DNA of 64,000 bases from the NCBI RefSeq assembly GCF_040939455.1, contig NC_134122.1:29481501-29545500 (forward strand). Direction: 5' to 3'. Shown here piece after piece: positions 1-10,628 of this stretch. The translations under genes were made by a program, and so were the position numbers. How positions within the stretch are numbered: the first letter of the stretch is position 1; every line of letters begins with the position of its first letter. The DNA is from Microcebus murinus (Eukaryota > Chordata > Mammalia > Primates > Cheirogaleidae). The notes beneath the pieces were generated by a model. That model saw only the letters and a list, made by a program, of their open reading frames with translations, had not been told where the DNA came from and did no database searches.

Positions 1-9
1 TGACGTGGC

Positions 10-160
10 CCTGCCATTCCCACTGCCTGGAAGGCCTCCCTGCCTCCGTCTGGAAGGATCCTATCCATCCTTCAGGCTTAGCTCCTTGTCACCTCTTCTG
101 AGAAGCTTTCTCTGACCCCAGGGCATTCTCTCCTCCCCACAGGTCTCCAACGTGGACTGT
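10..160 (+). repeat. L2 LINE 3' fragment
   Basis: The stretch with CATCCTTCAGGCTTAGCTC, then a cysteine-poor pyrimidine-rich run leading to GAGAAGC and CTGACCCC, matches the sense 3' untranslated region of the ancient LINE2 family as I know it. It is a decayed fragment with no coding potential. Ends are approximate. Confidence 0.6.
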
Positions 161-660
161 CACCCCTACAGCGAGTACCACACTGTCCTGCCAAGCTCTG
201 GGTGTCTATCTCCCCAACTAAGTGAACCCCTCGGGCGAGCCCTGTCTGTCCCATTGCTGGCCTCTCCTGTCCCCACCCAGGCCTGGCTCAGAGCGGGGAT
301 CAGCTGGTGTTTGGAAATAGTCGCCCAGAGCTCAGGCCCACGGCAGCAGGCAGGGCGGGCGACCACCCACGTGGAGGACATGGGGGTCCCTGACTGGCCT
401 TCCTGCCTCTGGGGTGTCATGGTGCCTGAGTGTCTCCCATGAGGCAGTCACTGAAAGCTCTAGGTCCCTAAGAGCCCCCAAGGGACCTCACCCTCCGCAG
501 CCATCATTAGAGCCCCCAGAGCACGGGCTCCCCTGCTCCTCTGCCCCCCACCTGCCCCCAGAGCCTGTGTGGTCCCCCTGCCCCCAGCTCACTCCCGGCC
601 CCACCCGCACTGGCCCCCTCCCCTCGGCTCCTGGCCCCACGTCAGGAGCGGCAGCGCCCG

Positions 661-865
661 GCTGACTTATAATTAGCTTTTACTGGGTGCTTTGTCTCCA
701 CTAATCCTTTGAAAGGGGCTGGCAGGGCGGCCGGGACGTTATGATGCTGTAAAAGCTCTGTAATATTTATAAATCCCTTCAGACATCATAAAGAAAAGAA
801 CTTCCCTGCAGAGTTCATCTCACATAATTACATATACATTTCCCTCTGATTAATAAAAAACGATC
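661..865. promoter_or_regulatory. AT-rich island, candidate conserved enhancer
   Basis: A sharply bounded AT-rich block sits between GC-rich flanks and is not a repeat I recognise. It holds homeodomain-type cores (ATAATTAG near 668, GATTAATAAA near 847), a TCF/LEF-like CCTTTGAA at 706-713, TTTATAAAT and CATAATTACAT. There is no open frame across it. The composition is typical of conserved non-coding elements near developmental genes; conservation is inferred, not measured. Motif strand and factor identity cannot be settled from sequence alone. Confidence 0.5.
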
Positions 866-1134
866 ACTTCCGCCTGTGGGGATTCTGCGCTGGCTCTCGG
901 GGACCTGGCCCCGCCTTGGGGTCCCCAGCCCTGCCCACCCAGACTCTCGTGACCGCCCGGTTGCCTGTGGCTTTAGTGTGCCCCAGTGCTCGGCCAGGAG
1001 GAGGGGGCGCTTTGCTCTGACTGCCCAGGGGGTCCCCAGGCCTGGGAGGCCTGGCAGTCTTGGAAATTCCCTCCGAGAATGGGTCCCTGAAAATAAAATT
1101 TCACCGAAAGGAACATCTCAGGAGAGAAGGGGGT

Positions 1135-1290
1135 CAGCTGGGTTTCAATCCTGCTTTTCTGATCACAGCCTCTGTGATGTTAAAAACGTCGCTTGCCTTC
1201 TCTGAGCCTCAGTGTCCCCATTTGTCAAACCAATAGCACACCTACCTCACAGCATCAGGACATGTGTTAGACACCTGCCGCCCTCCAGCC
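1135..1290 (+). repeat. MIR SINE fragment
   Basis: The order 'GGGTTTCAATCCTGC ... CTCTGAGCCTCAGTGTCCCC ... CCTACCTCACAG' follows the sense core and 3' half of the mammalian-wide MIR SINE. Decay is heavy, as expected for its age. Confidence 0.6.
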
Positions 1291-1800
1291 AGGCCTGTGC
1301 CCAGTCACAGGGACCCAGGGCTGAATCAGGCCCTGTCCTGTCCCCGAGGACCTCTCAGAACCGCTAGAGATGGGCAATCCTGAGGGTGACAGGGAGGGAC
1401 TGGCCCTCAGGACACAGGAAGGCCCTAGGCCCTAGGCAAACTGAGCTTTGACAGTGGTCAGAGTTCCCAGGCCAAGGAGGACTAACGAGGCGGGAGACAC
1501 AAGCAGTAAGGAGTTGCAAGACCGAGAACAGCATCACAGTCCAGGGGAGCCACACTGTCCCCCAGCACTATGTCCTCTCAGCGGGAACAGAGCCCTGAAT
1601 CCTGGTCCACCCCATCTCCCCCTGACATCCTCTTCCTCATTCCCCCCACCCTTCACCTCAGCAGCCCCCACCAAGTCAGGGAAGCAGGGACTCAACTCAG
1701 GGCCCCCTGGATGGACCAGCCACACATTGAGGGCCGCCCAGGGCGGGCCAGGGCCAGGCGCAGCACCCAGGGTGAAGAGCGGGTCAGACCAGGGACAACA
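1290..1800. other. GC-rich unique DNA, no gene seen
   Basis: No recognised repeat or gene. A short GGCCCTA direct duplication lies near 1421-1438. Open frames here overlap on both strands, have compositionally biased translations (Pro, Gly, Arg, Ser) and show no domain, so they are treated as chance. Confidence 0.5.
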
Positions 1801-1806
1801 CCAGAG

Positions 1807-1887
1807 CAAGGTCAAGGTCAGGGGAGCTGGGCCCTGAGGTGGAGGTCAGGATTGCAAACGAAGTCAAGGTCATGGGATGAGGTCAGA
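1807..1887 (+). promoter_or_regulatory. Cluster of five AGGTCA nuclear-receptor half-sites
   Basis: AGGTCA occurs at 1809-1814, 1815-1820, 1843-1848, 1867-1872 and 1880-1885, all on the same strand. The first two abut directly (a direct repeat with zero spacing). Two are extended to TCAAGGTCA (1812-1820 and 1864-1872), the form known for monomer-binding receptors of the ERR/NR5A type. Binding is inference; the motif cluster is seen directly. It could also be a decayed short tandem repeat built on GGTCA. Confidence 0.4.
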
Positions 1888-1889
1888 GT

Positions 1890-2850
1890 TGAAGAATGAG
1901 GGCAGGAGGGTAGTCCCAGGGGCAAGCGGGCGGGGACAGCAGCCACAGCTGCGGCGGTGGAGCTCCCTGGGAGCTTGCAGGTGCGGGGGAGGCGGCGGCA
2001 GGAGGCAGGGCAGCCCCAGCGTACCATGGTCTGGAGAGCTCCCTCGCGCTGCAGCAGGGCTGGGGGCGGCTGGGGGCTGGCCCTTAAATATGCTCCTCCC
2101 AGGCCACGTGCCAGGCCCGGCAACAGTGTGGAAGGTGACAGAGGACAGGACCGGGCCTCCCTGCCAGGCACCTGCCTTGGGCCATTCGGAGTAGGTGGGG
2201 TTGTGGGATGCCTGGGCCAAAGCCCTGGATCCAGAGACCGCCTAAGCCTGGAGGATCTCCGCGAGCCCCGGCCAACTGTTTCCTCTAGAGCCAAGCGACC
2301 AGGGCCCAGGAAGGGGCACCTGGCCAAGGACAGGCAGTAAGCTGAGGCCTGCAACCAGTTGGGAAGACTTGGCCTGGGGCCACGGAGGGTCAGGGAGACC
2401 ACCACGTGGCAACTGGGGACACTCAGGCTGCAATGTGTCCAGCCCCTGCAAGCTATGTGAAATGGGGGACAGAGGACACCTCCTCTAGGGAGCCTAGTCC
2501 TCTCCTATCAACAGTGGGGGGACGTGACACCCCCAGTCTGCTTGTGGAGATGATTTCTGCATCTGCCTCTCCAATACGCCAGCGTTAAGGCGGACCCCGG
2601 GCCCGCCCAACCCAAGGACTCCCCAGTAGAGGTGCCAAACTGAGCCCACACCTGGCCCGGCAGCCCCATGAGCCCAGCACAGCCCCGGCCCGGCCTCAAA
2701 GGCGGCTCCTGGGACTCGCCACATCTGACCGGCTGCCAGGGCCGGCAGTGCTGGGGTCAGGCGCTGAGCCCACTGGTCCTCAGGAGCTGGAGAGCTTAAC
2801 TGTCCCCGGAGCTGGCCTCAGGCCCCCCAGCCCCGGCACGGCTGATCCCT
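1890..2850. other. GC-rich unique DNA with a moderately CpG-rich segment
   Basis: About 1920-2060 is rich in GCGG/CGGC runs, and an E-box CACGTG lies near 2104. No recognised repeat, exon or RNA. Several overlapping open frames exist on both strands but none resembles a known protein. Confidence 0.45.
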
Positions 2851-2854
2851 GGTG

Positions 2855-3055
2855 TCGGGGGAGGGTATGTAATAACAACAGATGACATTTCTCACACACA
2901 GGGGGGCAGGCTGTGTCCTGGAACATGTGATCCCACATTCGATCCTTACCCCATGTTCCAGATGAGGAAACTGAGGCACACAGGTTAAGTGACTCACCCC
3001 AGAGTGGTAAGAGGTGGAGCCAAAATGAGAGCCCCTCTTTCTAGTGATTCCAGAA
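2855..3055 (-). repeat. MIR SINE, antisense
   Basis: GATGAGGAAACTGAGGCAC followed by GGTTAAGTGACTCACCCC and an AGTGGTAAGAGGTGGAGCC tail is the reverse-complement MIR core. The left part, AACAACAGATGACATTTCT, is consistent with the MIR 3' region. Confidence 0.75.
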
Positions 3056-4950
3056 GAAAGCTTCCAGAAGGTTCTGCCCACCCAAATTCTCCCCTCCCTC
3101 TGCCCTCTCCTCATCGTCCCTGGCTACAGCTGACTCTGGCCAGCCCCTCTGACCTCCCTGAGCACCTGTGATGGGCCCCTCTGCCCAGAGCTGGGGTCAG
3201 GCCCTGACATGCTGTATCCAACAGGGTTCCTTTCCTGGTGCCCACCCTGGAGGGCCAACCACATGCTCCGCAGGTGCTCGGCAGGCCGGGGTGGAGGAGG
3301 ACCCAGCTCTGGGGCAGGATCCTGGGTTCCGGTCCCACTGCTCGACCTGCCGTGGGAGGTGGGCTGTGTGACCAGGACAGGTGCCTGCCTCTTTCAGGGC
3401 CTGGGTGGCAGGAGAGTGGCCAGGGTGTAGCCTTTCCCTGCCCAGTCTGCAAGCCTGGCCCTGGGGCGTCCTGGCTCTGGGCTGCGGAGCGGGGGACATG
3501 ATGCCATCTGGAGAGATAACTCCCAACCCGCCCTGCTTCCTGCCTCTGGCTTCCTGCTGGCCCGAGGCCTCCGCATGCACAGCTCTGGCCTCCGGGGAGC
3601 ACGCCCAGGACCTCGGAGGGCTCCTGAAGGCCGGACAGGCCTGAGCAAGTGGAGAGCCGCCCAGCCTGCCTGGGGGAGGGAAGTGCAAGAGTCACCATGA
3701 CATGTGAGTGAATCACAAGGGCTTTCCCTCCCTGGCCTGCCCCTTCCTAGGACAGAGGCCGAAAGAGCGAGTCGGAAATCTTGTGGAGACTGGAAACCCA
3801 GGATGAGACAGTTGGGAGACATTTGTCCCGGAGGCAGGGGTGTGAGGGTGCAGCGGCCCCGAGAACGGGGAGCCGCGAGTTCTGCCCTCACTGTGGGGGC
3901 CCAGCTCAGAGACACACAGACCCTCGGTTTTCCCCATCTGAGAAACGGTGCCAGCAGCCCAGACCCCTCGAAGCTGTCATCAGGCAACCTAGTGCCATGG
4001 GAAGCAGGTGGCCTTTAGAGTCACCGTCCTGGGGTTTGGAGGGCAGAGCCCCCCCGCATCGCTGGCGTCCTTGGTGGAAGTCGCAGCCTCTCCCAGCTGC
4101 GACTGGATGGGGCTGCAGCCAGTCAGTGCCATGGCTGGTCACACTGTTTGACCCATCCGGCCACAAGGCCATGGCTAGTTCTTGGGGTCAGAGACACTCC
4201 TGAGGGATCTCTGCTCCCAGCTGGGGACACCTGGGGGCAAGTAGCCTCCAGAACTGGAATTCCAGGTCTGCCTGGGTTGAGTCCGAGGATACTTAGCCCC
4301 TCGTGAAGACCACGCCCCTTTCCAGAGGTGACCTGAGAATGACAAGGCCAGGAGGGGAGCTTGGAAAGAGACCAGCTACCTTTGAGAAGCCAGCCCCTGG
4401 CAGGTGACAGCTGCTACCCAGACACCAGGGAGTACCAGGTGACTCCACCTTCAACCCTCACCCCTAACCACCCACCTCTAACTCCTTGGGGTCAACAGGC
4501 TGTCCACGGCCCCTGCCCTGGCCAGCCACCACTCTGTTCTCCACTATTCTCCAAATACTTCCAGAAATCTCCTTCTTCCAAGGCTTTGCCCACATCGCAA
4601 CCGCCCTCCCCCATGGCAAACCTCCTGCCTGCCTTAGAGCACCCCTCCCGTGCCCTCCCCTGCTGCAGTCACCGGCTCCCTGAGACCTGCACCCTGCAGA
4701 GCAAGGACCACCGGCCTTCCCTTCGGCCTTGTGTGCTTGCCACCACTGATGTTCAGTCTGCAGCCCCCTGGCCTCCTAGGAACACAGAGGGGCCCCCAGA
4801 AATGCAGCTCTGAACACCCCCACCCAGCCTCTCACACAGATCTCAAGCTCTCGGGGTTTGTTCATACACACCTCCCACCTGGAAAGTTACAACAGACTTT
4901 CAGGCCAGGGGGACCTCAGCAGCCCAGTGGAATCCATCGGCCCTCTGAGT
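3055..4950. other. GC-rich unique DNA, MIR scraps only
   Basis: Weak MIR-like traces at about 3340-3420 and 3890-3960; otherwise nothing recognised. Open frames up to about 200 codons occur on both strands in overlapping frames without start context, splice structure or domains, so no gene is called. Confidence 0.45.
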
Positions 4951-4954
4951 CCAG

Positions 4955-5100
4955 CCCTGCCAAGTGCTGAGTGCCCTTTGCTACTTCCCATCAAGTGGCC
5001 CTTGCTTGCACACTCCCTGTGATGGGGAGCTCACCACTTCCCACACAATCTCAAAGGCAACTCAAATTAGCAAATACTCGTCAATTATCTGCTGCAGCTC
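4955..5100 (+). repeat. Unnamed ancient repeat, copy 1
   Basis: The segment with GATGGGGAGCTCACCACTTC followed by an AT-rich tail resembles a second copy near 57985-58065 (TGACGGGGAGCTCACCACCTC). I recognise the motif as a recurrent ancient mammalian repeat but cannot name the family. Confidence 0.35.
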
Positions 5101-5184
5101 TATACCATGTGCTCTTGGGGACTAACTCATCTGTGACAATCCCTGGGGTTTGGAACCTTCTGGTAACCTAGTCACAGAATGTAC

Positions 5185-5290
5185 TGAGTTTATTCATGTA
5201 TTCAATATCTGTTGAGTACTACTGAGTGCTGGGCACTGCAGACGGTGGTGCCAGAAACAAGTGTGGCTCCAAGAATGAGGGGACACAGAC
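5185..5290 (-). repeat. L2 LINE 3' end, antisense
   Basis: TTCATGTATTCAATATCTGT then GAGTGCTGGGCACTGCAGAC is the reverse complement of the L2 3' terminus (the 'tgagcac...gtgccaggcac' segment). Degraded. Confidence 0.55.
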
Positions 5291-6440
5291 AGAGTGCCAC
5301 ACCCCATTCAGAGGGGCCCTGAGCCTGCAGCCTAGGCCTTGAGGGAAGCAGAGGACGCGAGGAGAGTTGTCTGTGTCCTGGTGGAAGGGCAGGTAAAGGT
5401 GTGGACAGTCCCAGCACACTGCACAGAGAGGGGAGCAGAGGGGACAGGGCTGCTCAGAGGGACGGGCCGGACCATCGAGAGGTGAACTCAAAAGCCGAAG
5501 CAGGACCCAGCCAGGAGCTCCTAGACTCAGTTCAGAGACCCCTCTGCTCTGGGTTAGGGCGACTTTGAGCCAACGGGGCAGACAAACCCTACCCCTTTCT
5601 CCTCTCAGCTGTCAGCCTTGCAGCTGTTTTGACATTGGGACGCTGTGACCACAGGCCCTTGGGCAGGATGGCTCTGTGGCGCTTCTGCCAGTGGGAAAGC
5701 ACATTCCCCAGCCCACTGGGCCGGAGCTAGAAAATGGGCAAGAGGCGTTCTTCTTCATTTTAAGGTTTCCTTGTCTTTTCTAATTGCCTCCAAATTAGAG
5801 GAAGGTTCCAGATAGAGTGGGGCTGGGGAAGACGGGACCCTGGGGGCTTTGGGAAAAGACCACCCCTGATTGTCCTCAGAATCGCAGCTGTCCCACCTGG
5901 TAATGAGAGTTGAGGGACGCGGGTGCGAGAGGCGATTTCCTGTGGGGCGAGAGGGAGAAAGAGGCAATTGGCCCCAGATCAGGGTTCGGCCCGAGGCATT
6001 CGGTGTGGGCTGCTCTGGCTGAGCCGGCCTCTGGCCCCGGGTCGGCTCCGGCCTGTCAGGAACTCCTCAGTGTGGCTGCAGGAGGACGCTCCACGCTGGG
6101 GCCTTTTCCTGAGTACGTGACAGAGATGGGAACAGGAGATGTGGGCAGGCGTCCCGTGGCTGTGGGTGTCTCTGTGGACTCAGCCCACTGTCTGTGTTTG
6201 GGCCACAGCGTCCGAGGGGAGCCGTGGTGCGTAGCCATGACATTGGAGTGGGGGAGGAGGAGCCCAAGGGGCCATTCTGCCCTGGACAGGCCAGAAAGGG
6301 CAGGCCGCAAACGCACCTCCCCTCCACCATGGGCATGGGAGCCATGGTGCCAGTAGAACATTCTAGAAGCCTGAGAGACATGTCTCTTGGCAGAGGATCT
6401 TGTCACACGAGCAGCTGTCCTCTGCCAAGGACCAGACAGG
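5290..6440. other. Unique DNA, no gene seen
   Basis: Mixed GC-rich sequence with no recognised repeat, RNA or exon. A short AT-rich patch at 5750-5800 has no notable motif cluster. Confidence 0.45.
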
Positions 6441-6720
6441 TTGGTAGCCGCAGTTTACCAGCACCCACCGTGCTCCAGGCACAACTCTCAGAGCCCTCAT
6501 GACAAACCTGGGAAGTCAAACACCGACTCCATGGGACAAGTGAAGAAACTGTGACCTCAGGCACACCACTGAATTTTCCTGAGGTCCTGAGACCTCAAAG
6601 AATTTTCTTGAGACCTCAGGAAAATTCAGTGGCGTGCCTGAGGTCACAGCACAAGCAGGCCCAGCAGGGCATGAACCCAGGGCCATCGGATTCCAAATTC
6701 ATGCTCTCATCTTCCCACGG
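6440..6720 (-). repeat. MIR SINE, antisense, interrupted by a palindrome
   Basis: The left flank (ACCGTGCTCCAGGCAC ... GAAGAAACTG) and right flank (AGGTCACAGCACAAGCAGG ... GGGCATGAACCCAGGGCC) fit the two halves of a reverse-complement MIR. Between them the expected 'aggctcagagaggtgaagtg'-type section is replaced by a long inverted repeat, listed separately. Confidence 0.55.
6549..6649. repeat. 101-bp near-perfect palindrome (38-bp arms)
   Basis: The left arm 6549-6586 and the right arm 6612-6649 are reverse complements with one mismatch (A versus G within GGCACACCAC/GGCGTGCC). The 25-base loop, 6587-6611, itself contains a partial copy of the arm (GAGACCTC, GAATTTTC). The arms carry GTGACCTCAGG and GAATTTTCC. 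The near-identity implies a fairly recent origin, for example a template switch during replication. No transposon ends or coding sequence are present. Confidence 0.9.
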
Positions 6721-6794
6721 CCCCCAGAGTCTCGGGAGTGGCCTGTGGCTGTACTACTCGTCCCCTACAGATCACATTTAAATCTCACTGCTTG

Positions 6795-7245
6795 AGTAAT
6801 TATTTGTTGTTTTGTAAAAAGTCACCCCCAAAGCATAATGGGGTGCTTACAGGTTCTATGAGTCAGAAATTCAGAAAAAGTATAGTAAGGATGGCTTGTT
6901 GTGACGTCTAGGGCCTCAGCTTGAAGGACACTAAAGCTGGGGGTGACTTGATGACCAGAGCAGAGACACAGGGCCTCTCAGTGTGACTTGGGCTTCCTTA
7001 GAGCATGGCCGCCTCGTGTTGTCAGACTTCTCATATGGTGGCTCAGGCCTCCGGCACAAATGTCCCTGAAAATAAGGTGCAAGCTCCATGGCTTTTGGTG
7101 ACCTAACCTCAAAAGTCCCATGGTGACACTTCTACCAAAGCAGTCACAAAACCCTGCCCTGTGGCAAAGAAAGATGATCTATCTAGACCCCGCCTCTCCA
7201 TAGGGAGAGTGTCCAGAATTTGCAGATGTTCTACAACCACCACTC
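6795..7245 (-). repeat. MaLR/MLT-type LTR, antisense
   Basis: The segment with CTTGGGCTTCC, GCATGGCCGCC and GTCAGACTTCTCATATGG, followed later by AAGCAGTCACAAAACCCTGCC and CCCCGCCTCTCCATAGGGAG, matches reverse-complement MLT1-class LTR sequence. A related copy lies at 38675-39120. No retroviral coding sequence is attached. Family name is by recognition. Confidence 0.5.
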
Positions 7246-8185
7246 CCACCCTGCCTGGGCAGAAAATGGCCTAAAGTCACAGACCGGGTAGGCAGGGGAG
7301 CCGGAATTCAGATCCAGGCCTGAGGGACTCTGTCCCACAGCCAAGCATGTGGGCCCAGGAAGGCCAGGAAAGCCAGCCAGGGGTGGCAGCTGGTGGCTCT
7401 CCATCCATAGCCAGGGAGGCCTGAGTTTGCACAGGAGCCGGAGAAGGGAAGAGAAGTCAGGCCCTTGTGCTGCTGAGGACCACGCTGAGAGCAGGTTGGG
7501 CCTTCCTTCTGTGCCAGCCCCTTCCATCTTGGCCCGGACCAGGGACACCCCCGCGCCAGCACCTCTGTGTCCCCAGGTGCCTTTCCCTGATCCCAGGAAA
7601 CAAGCCCTGGGCGAGAGGGGCCCCCTCAGCCTGCTCTTGCCTCGCTCTCTGTCACAGAGTAGACACTGGGGCTTAGAGAGGGGAAGGAGGTCACGGCAGC
7701 TTCGCCACCCGCAGGTGCAGCCCCTTGCTCCCCTGCTGTGCCGGCCCCCTGCCCGCTGCAGGTGGAGCCCAGGGATGGTGTGTGGGGACCCAGGCCCCTG
7801 CCGGCATTTCTGTGGGGCTCCGAGCAGGAGAGAGCGCCAGGGAGGGAGGAGCCCCTGGGATCATGTGCAGGAGGGGAGGGACACGCTGGGCCCTGGAGGG
7901 TGCTGGGGGCCTGACCCTCTGCTTCCCTGTTTTTCACCCAAGAGCCAGGCAGACCTCCTCGTCCCCCTGGACAGCCGAGGTGCCAGTTCAAGGTGCACCA
8001 GCACTTTTCCAGCCGGACCCTTCCCACCCCATCCATGAAGGTGTACCTGGGAGTCGCTCAGCCCAGAGGTGCATCCGGATGGGCCTCCCGGGCTGGGGCA
8101 TCCTGCAGCGGGCGGTGGCTCGAGTGTTGCCTGGGCTTTGTCCCTCGTAGGGCCTGGAGGCTGCCACACAGGCCCCGTTTGCTGT
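7245..8185. other. GC-rich unique DNA, no gene seen
   Basis: No recognised repeat. A 229-codon open frame crosses 7349-8038, but its translation is low in hydrophobic periodicity, matches no family I know, and is overlapped by opposite-strand frames. It is not called. Confidence 0.45.
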
Positions 8186-8460
8186 GTTAATGGGGGCTCT
8201 ATGCTGCTTGGAAACGCCTCACACCCTCCCCGGAGAGCCGGTGGCAGCAACAGGACAAATTATAATTATGTCGAGCTACATCCTGCTGCCCTGGCTCAGA
8301 GATCAACCGAGTCGCCCAGTACCCAGCAGCTGACAGCCCGGGCAGGGTCGGGGCGAGCTGAGCCACTTGTTAATCCCCCACCTGCCACGCCCAGACATGA
8401 GCCCGACTTTCCCTGCTGTCACCTTTGTCTGACCTTAACCACCCTCCAGGGGGATCACTG
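8185..8460. promoter_or_regulatory. Candidate conserved enhancer with homeodomain and TCF/SOX motifs
   Basis: The island has a homeodomain-type palindromic core AAATTATAATTAT (8257-8269), GTTAATGG near 8184, a K50-type TTAATCC (8370-8376) and CACCTTTGTCTG near 8421. Surroundings are GC-rich and the block is not a recognised repeat. Conservation is inferred from composition and motif density. Confidence 0.5.
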
Positions 8461-9075
8461 AGCCAGGCCACCCACCCAGCCCACAGGCCGGGCACCCCCA
8501 GTGGGAGATGGTGGAGAGCAGGAGCTCCTGGAAGTCATCCCTCCAGCGCCCAGCGTGGTGGGCTGACCTGCAGGGCACCAGCTGCACGGCCACAGGCCTC
8601 TCCACAGGGCTCTGGGGCCGTGGGAGGATGAGGGCATGGATTTGGGTTCCGATGGCCCTGGGCTGGAGTCCTGCTGGGCCCGGCGCTATGACCTCACCTG
8701 CATCTTTCCCCCGAGGGCTCAGTCTTCTCCCTGTCCCCTGTGCACGTTTGTCGTGGGGATTAGCACACTGTGTCTGGAACACATTGCTGTTCACAAACAG
8801 GGGCTGCCAATCCTGTCTGGCCATCGGCACAGGACACGGCTGATAAGGTCCCCCCAATGTCAAGGCCACATGGTCCCAGCACACACGTGGGCAGTTGGGC
8901 CCTGCCCTTCTTGATGTGGAGTTCCTAGGAAACACAAGCCACGTCTGCTTCCTTCCTGCACCCCAGCCCGAGCACAGGCCCCAGCACGCAGTGGGCACTC
9001 TGGCAGCAATGCGTGTGGCCTGGGTCCCTGAGCTGGTTTCGTCCACTTAGGCCAGGTCCCGCCCTGGGTACGCTG
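8460..9075. other. GC-rich unique DNA with an L2 scrap
   Basis: About 8955-9010 (GAGCACAGGCCCCAGCACG ... GTGGGCACTC) resembles the sense L2 3' end. Nothing else recognised. Confidence 0.4.
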
Positions 9076-9300
9076 AGGAGAGACAAAGACAGGCTCCGTT
9101 CAGAAATCAGATTGGCTTCGGACTTGTATCAGCAACACGGAGCAAGAAGACAACAGAATGATGCCTTCAAAAGTCAGAAGGAAAATAATTTCCGAGCCAG
9201 ACGTCTATACCCCAGCCAATCACTAGGGGGTGAGGGCAGAACAAAAGGCACTTCAGCCATGAACGTTCTCTAAGTACTTTCTCAGAAAGGACTGGAAGAT
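9075..9300 (+). repeat. HAL1 LINE fragment
   Basis: ATCAGCAACACGGAGCAAG, GACAACAGAATGATGCCTTC and GAAAATAATTTCCGAGCCAG followed by TATACCCCAGCC match the ORF1-derived part of HAL1 ('half-a-LINE') elements. The order agrees with the larger HAL1 copy at 22885-24280. It is a non-coding remnant. Confidence 0.6.
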
Positions 9301-10345
9301 GTGCTCTCCCCCTTCATCCCCTTTCCCTGTCCTCCCTCTGTCCCTCCTTCCCTCCCTCTGTCCCCTTAGAGGAGGTGAAGTTTCCAAGGGAGGTGGCATC
9401 AGCATGGCCTGGCCAGGTCACAGGGTGGAGAGAGGATGTTTTGGGCTAAGGTAGCCACCAAGGCACAGGTGTGGTCAAAGCCTGTCACTTCCAAGGACTG
9501 TGCAGAGCCCTGGCTGCGGAGGGGAGGCATGGCAGGAGAGCAGGCTGAGGGCCTATTGGAGCCTTGTTTCTGCCAGGCTAAGGTGCTCATCTCCACCTGT
9601 CTTTGCTTGAGTTCCTGGGTTCCTCTCTTGCTCCATGCCTCAATCTGGCCACAGATTGGTCTAGAATCACAGGTGTCCAGTGATTCTGAATGCTGCTGCA
9701 GGAGACCAAAGCTCCTTGGACATGGTCCACAGCAACCCTCACGTTTCAGCCTTTAATCCCACATCCCTGGAATCAGACTCGAGGCTGGGCTGACATGGCT
9801 GTTTGCGCAAGGTATGCCTCGCACAGCTCCAGGGTGCCACTTACACAGACCGCAACTTAGAACCTAGGCTACAATGGAAATGGTGGCCTCTTCAGTTGAG
9901 CAATGCACAACCTGGATGGCTGTACATGGTAAACCTTCTTCAAGGCACAGTTTCCCAACTTCTTGCCTCAACCAAATAAGACACATGTCCTAGAGGAGGC
10001 ACAGGGCCATCCCCCCAGCTGACCTCTCCTGGGGCTGCAGTCCCAGAAGGATGGTGTTCTGTGTGAAGTGTGAGAAGGATTCTACTCTTCTGGGTGGGTG
10101 CCATCGTAGAGTTCTGAGTACAGTCTGGGCCTCCCTTGGGAGAGAACAGCTACACTGCAGGAGAGATTCTAGGAGCTCGGGGGATAGCAAGGACCCACAC
10201 TCACTTTGTCTGGGTCTGGCTGGTGCCTTTACACAGCAGATGGCCTAGCAGAACTTCCTGGACCTCACATTTAGAAAATTAGATTAACTGTAAACATTGG
10301 TTCATGGGACACCCTGATCATTCACCAAGGCTTGGCCCTTTTTTT
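9300..10345. other. Unique DNA with a pyrimidine-rich tract
   Basis: 9308-9365 is a run of CCCTCTGTCC/CCTTCC units. The rest shows no recognised repeat, RNA or exon. Confidence 0.45.
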
Positions 10346-10600
10346 TTTCCCTCCATTTACCTGATTGATTGACTGATAAAATGACCACCCATACACCCAC
10401 CATCCAACCCAAGGACTAGAATATCACCAATAACTCACATCACTTATACCTCCCTACCCACTTGCCTTCCCCAAAGCCAAGTAACAGCCATCCTAAATTT
10501 GCATTTATTATTTTCTTGCTTATTTTATTTTATTACATATATATGTACACCTAAACAATATAGAGTTTTGCTTATTTTTAAACGTTAAATAAAGGGGTAG
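10345..10600 (-). repeat. L1M LINE fragment, antisense
   Basis: CACCATCCAACCCAAGGACT, AGCCAAGTAACAGCCATCC and TAAACAATATAGAGTTTTGC match reverse-complement ancient L1M 3' sequence. The same segment recurs at about 25910-26090. Confidence 0.6.
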
Positions 10601-10628
10601 CCAAAGTCTCCTAGTCTACAACATTACA

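Noticed and set aside
984..1003. CTCF-like GGAGGAGGGGGCGCT
   Set aside because: The downstream core fits but the upstream CCACC positions do not; judged a weak match.
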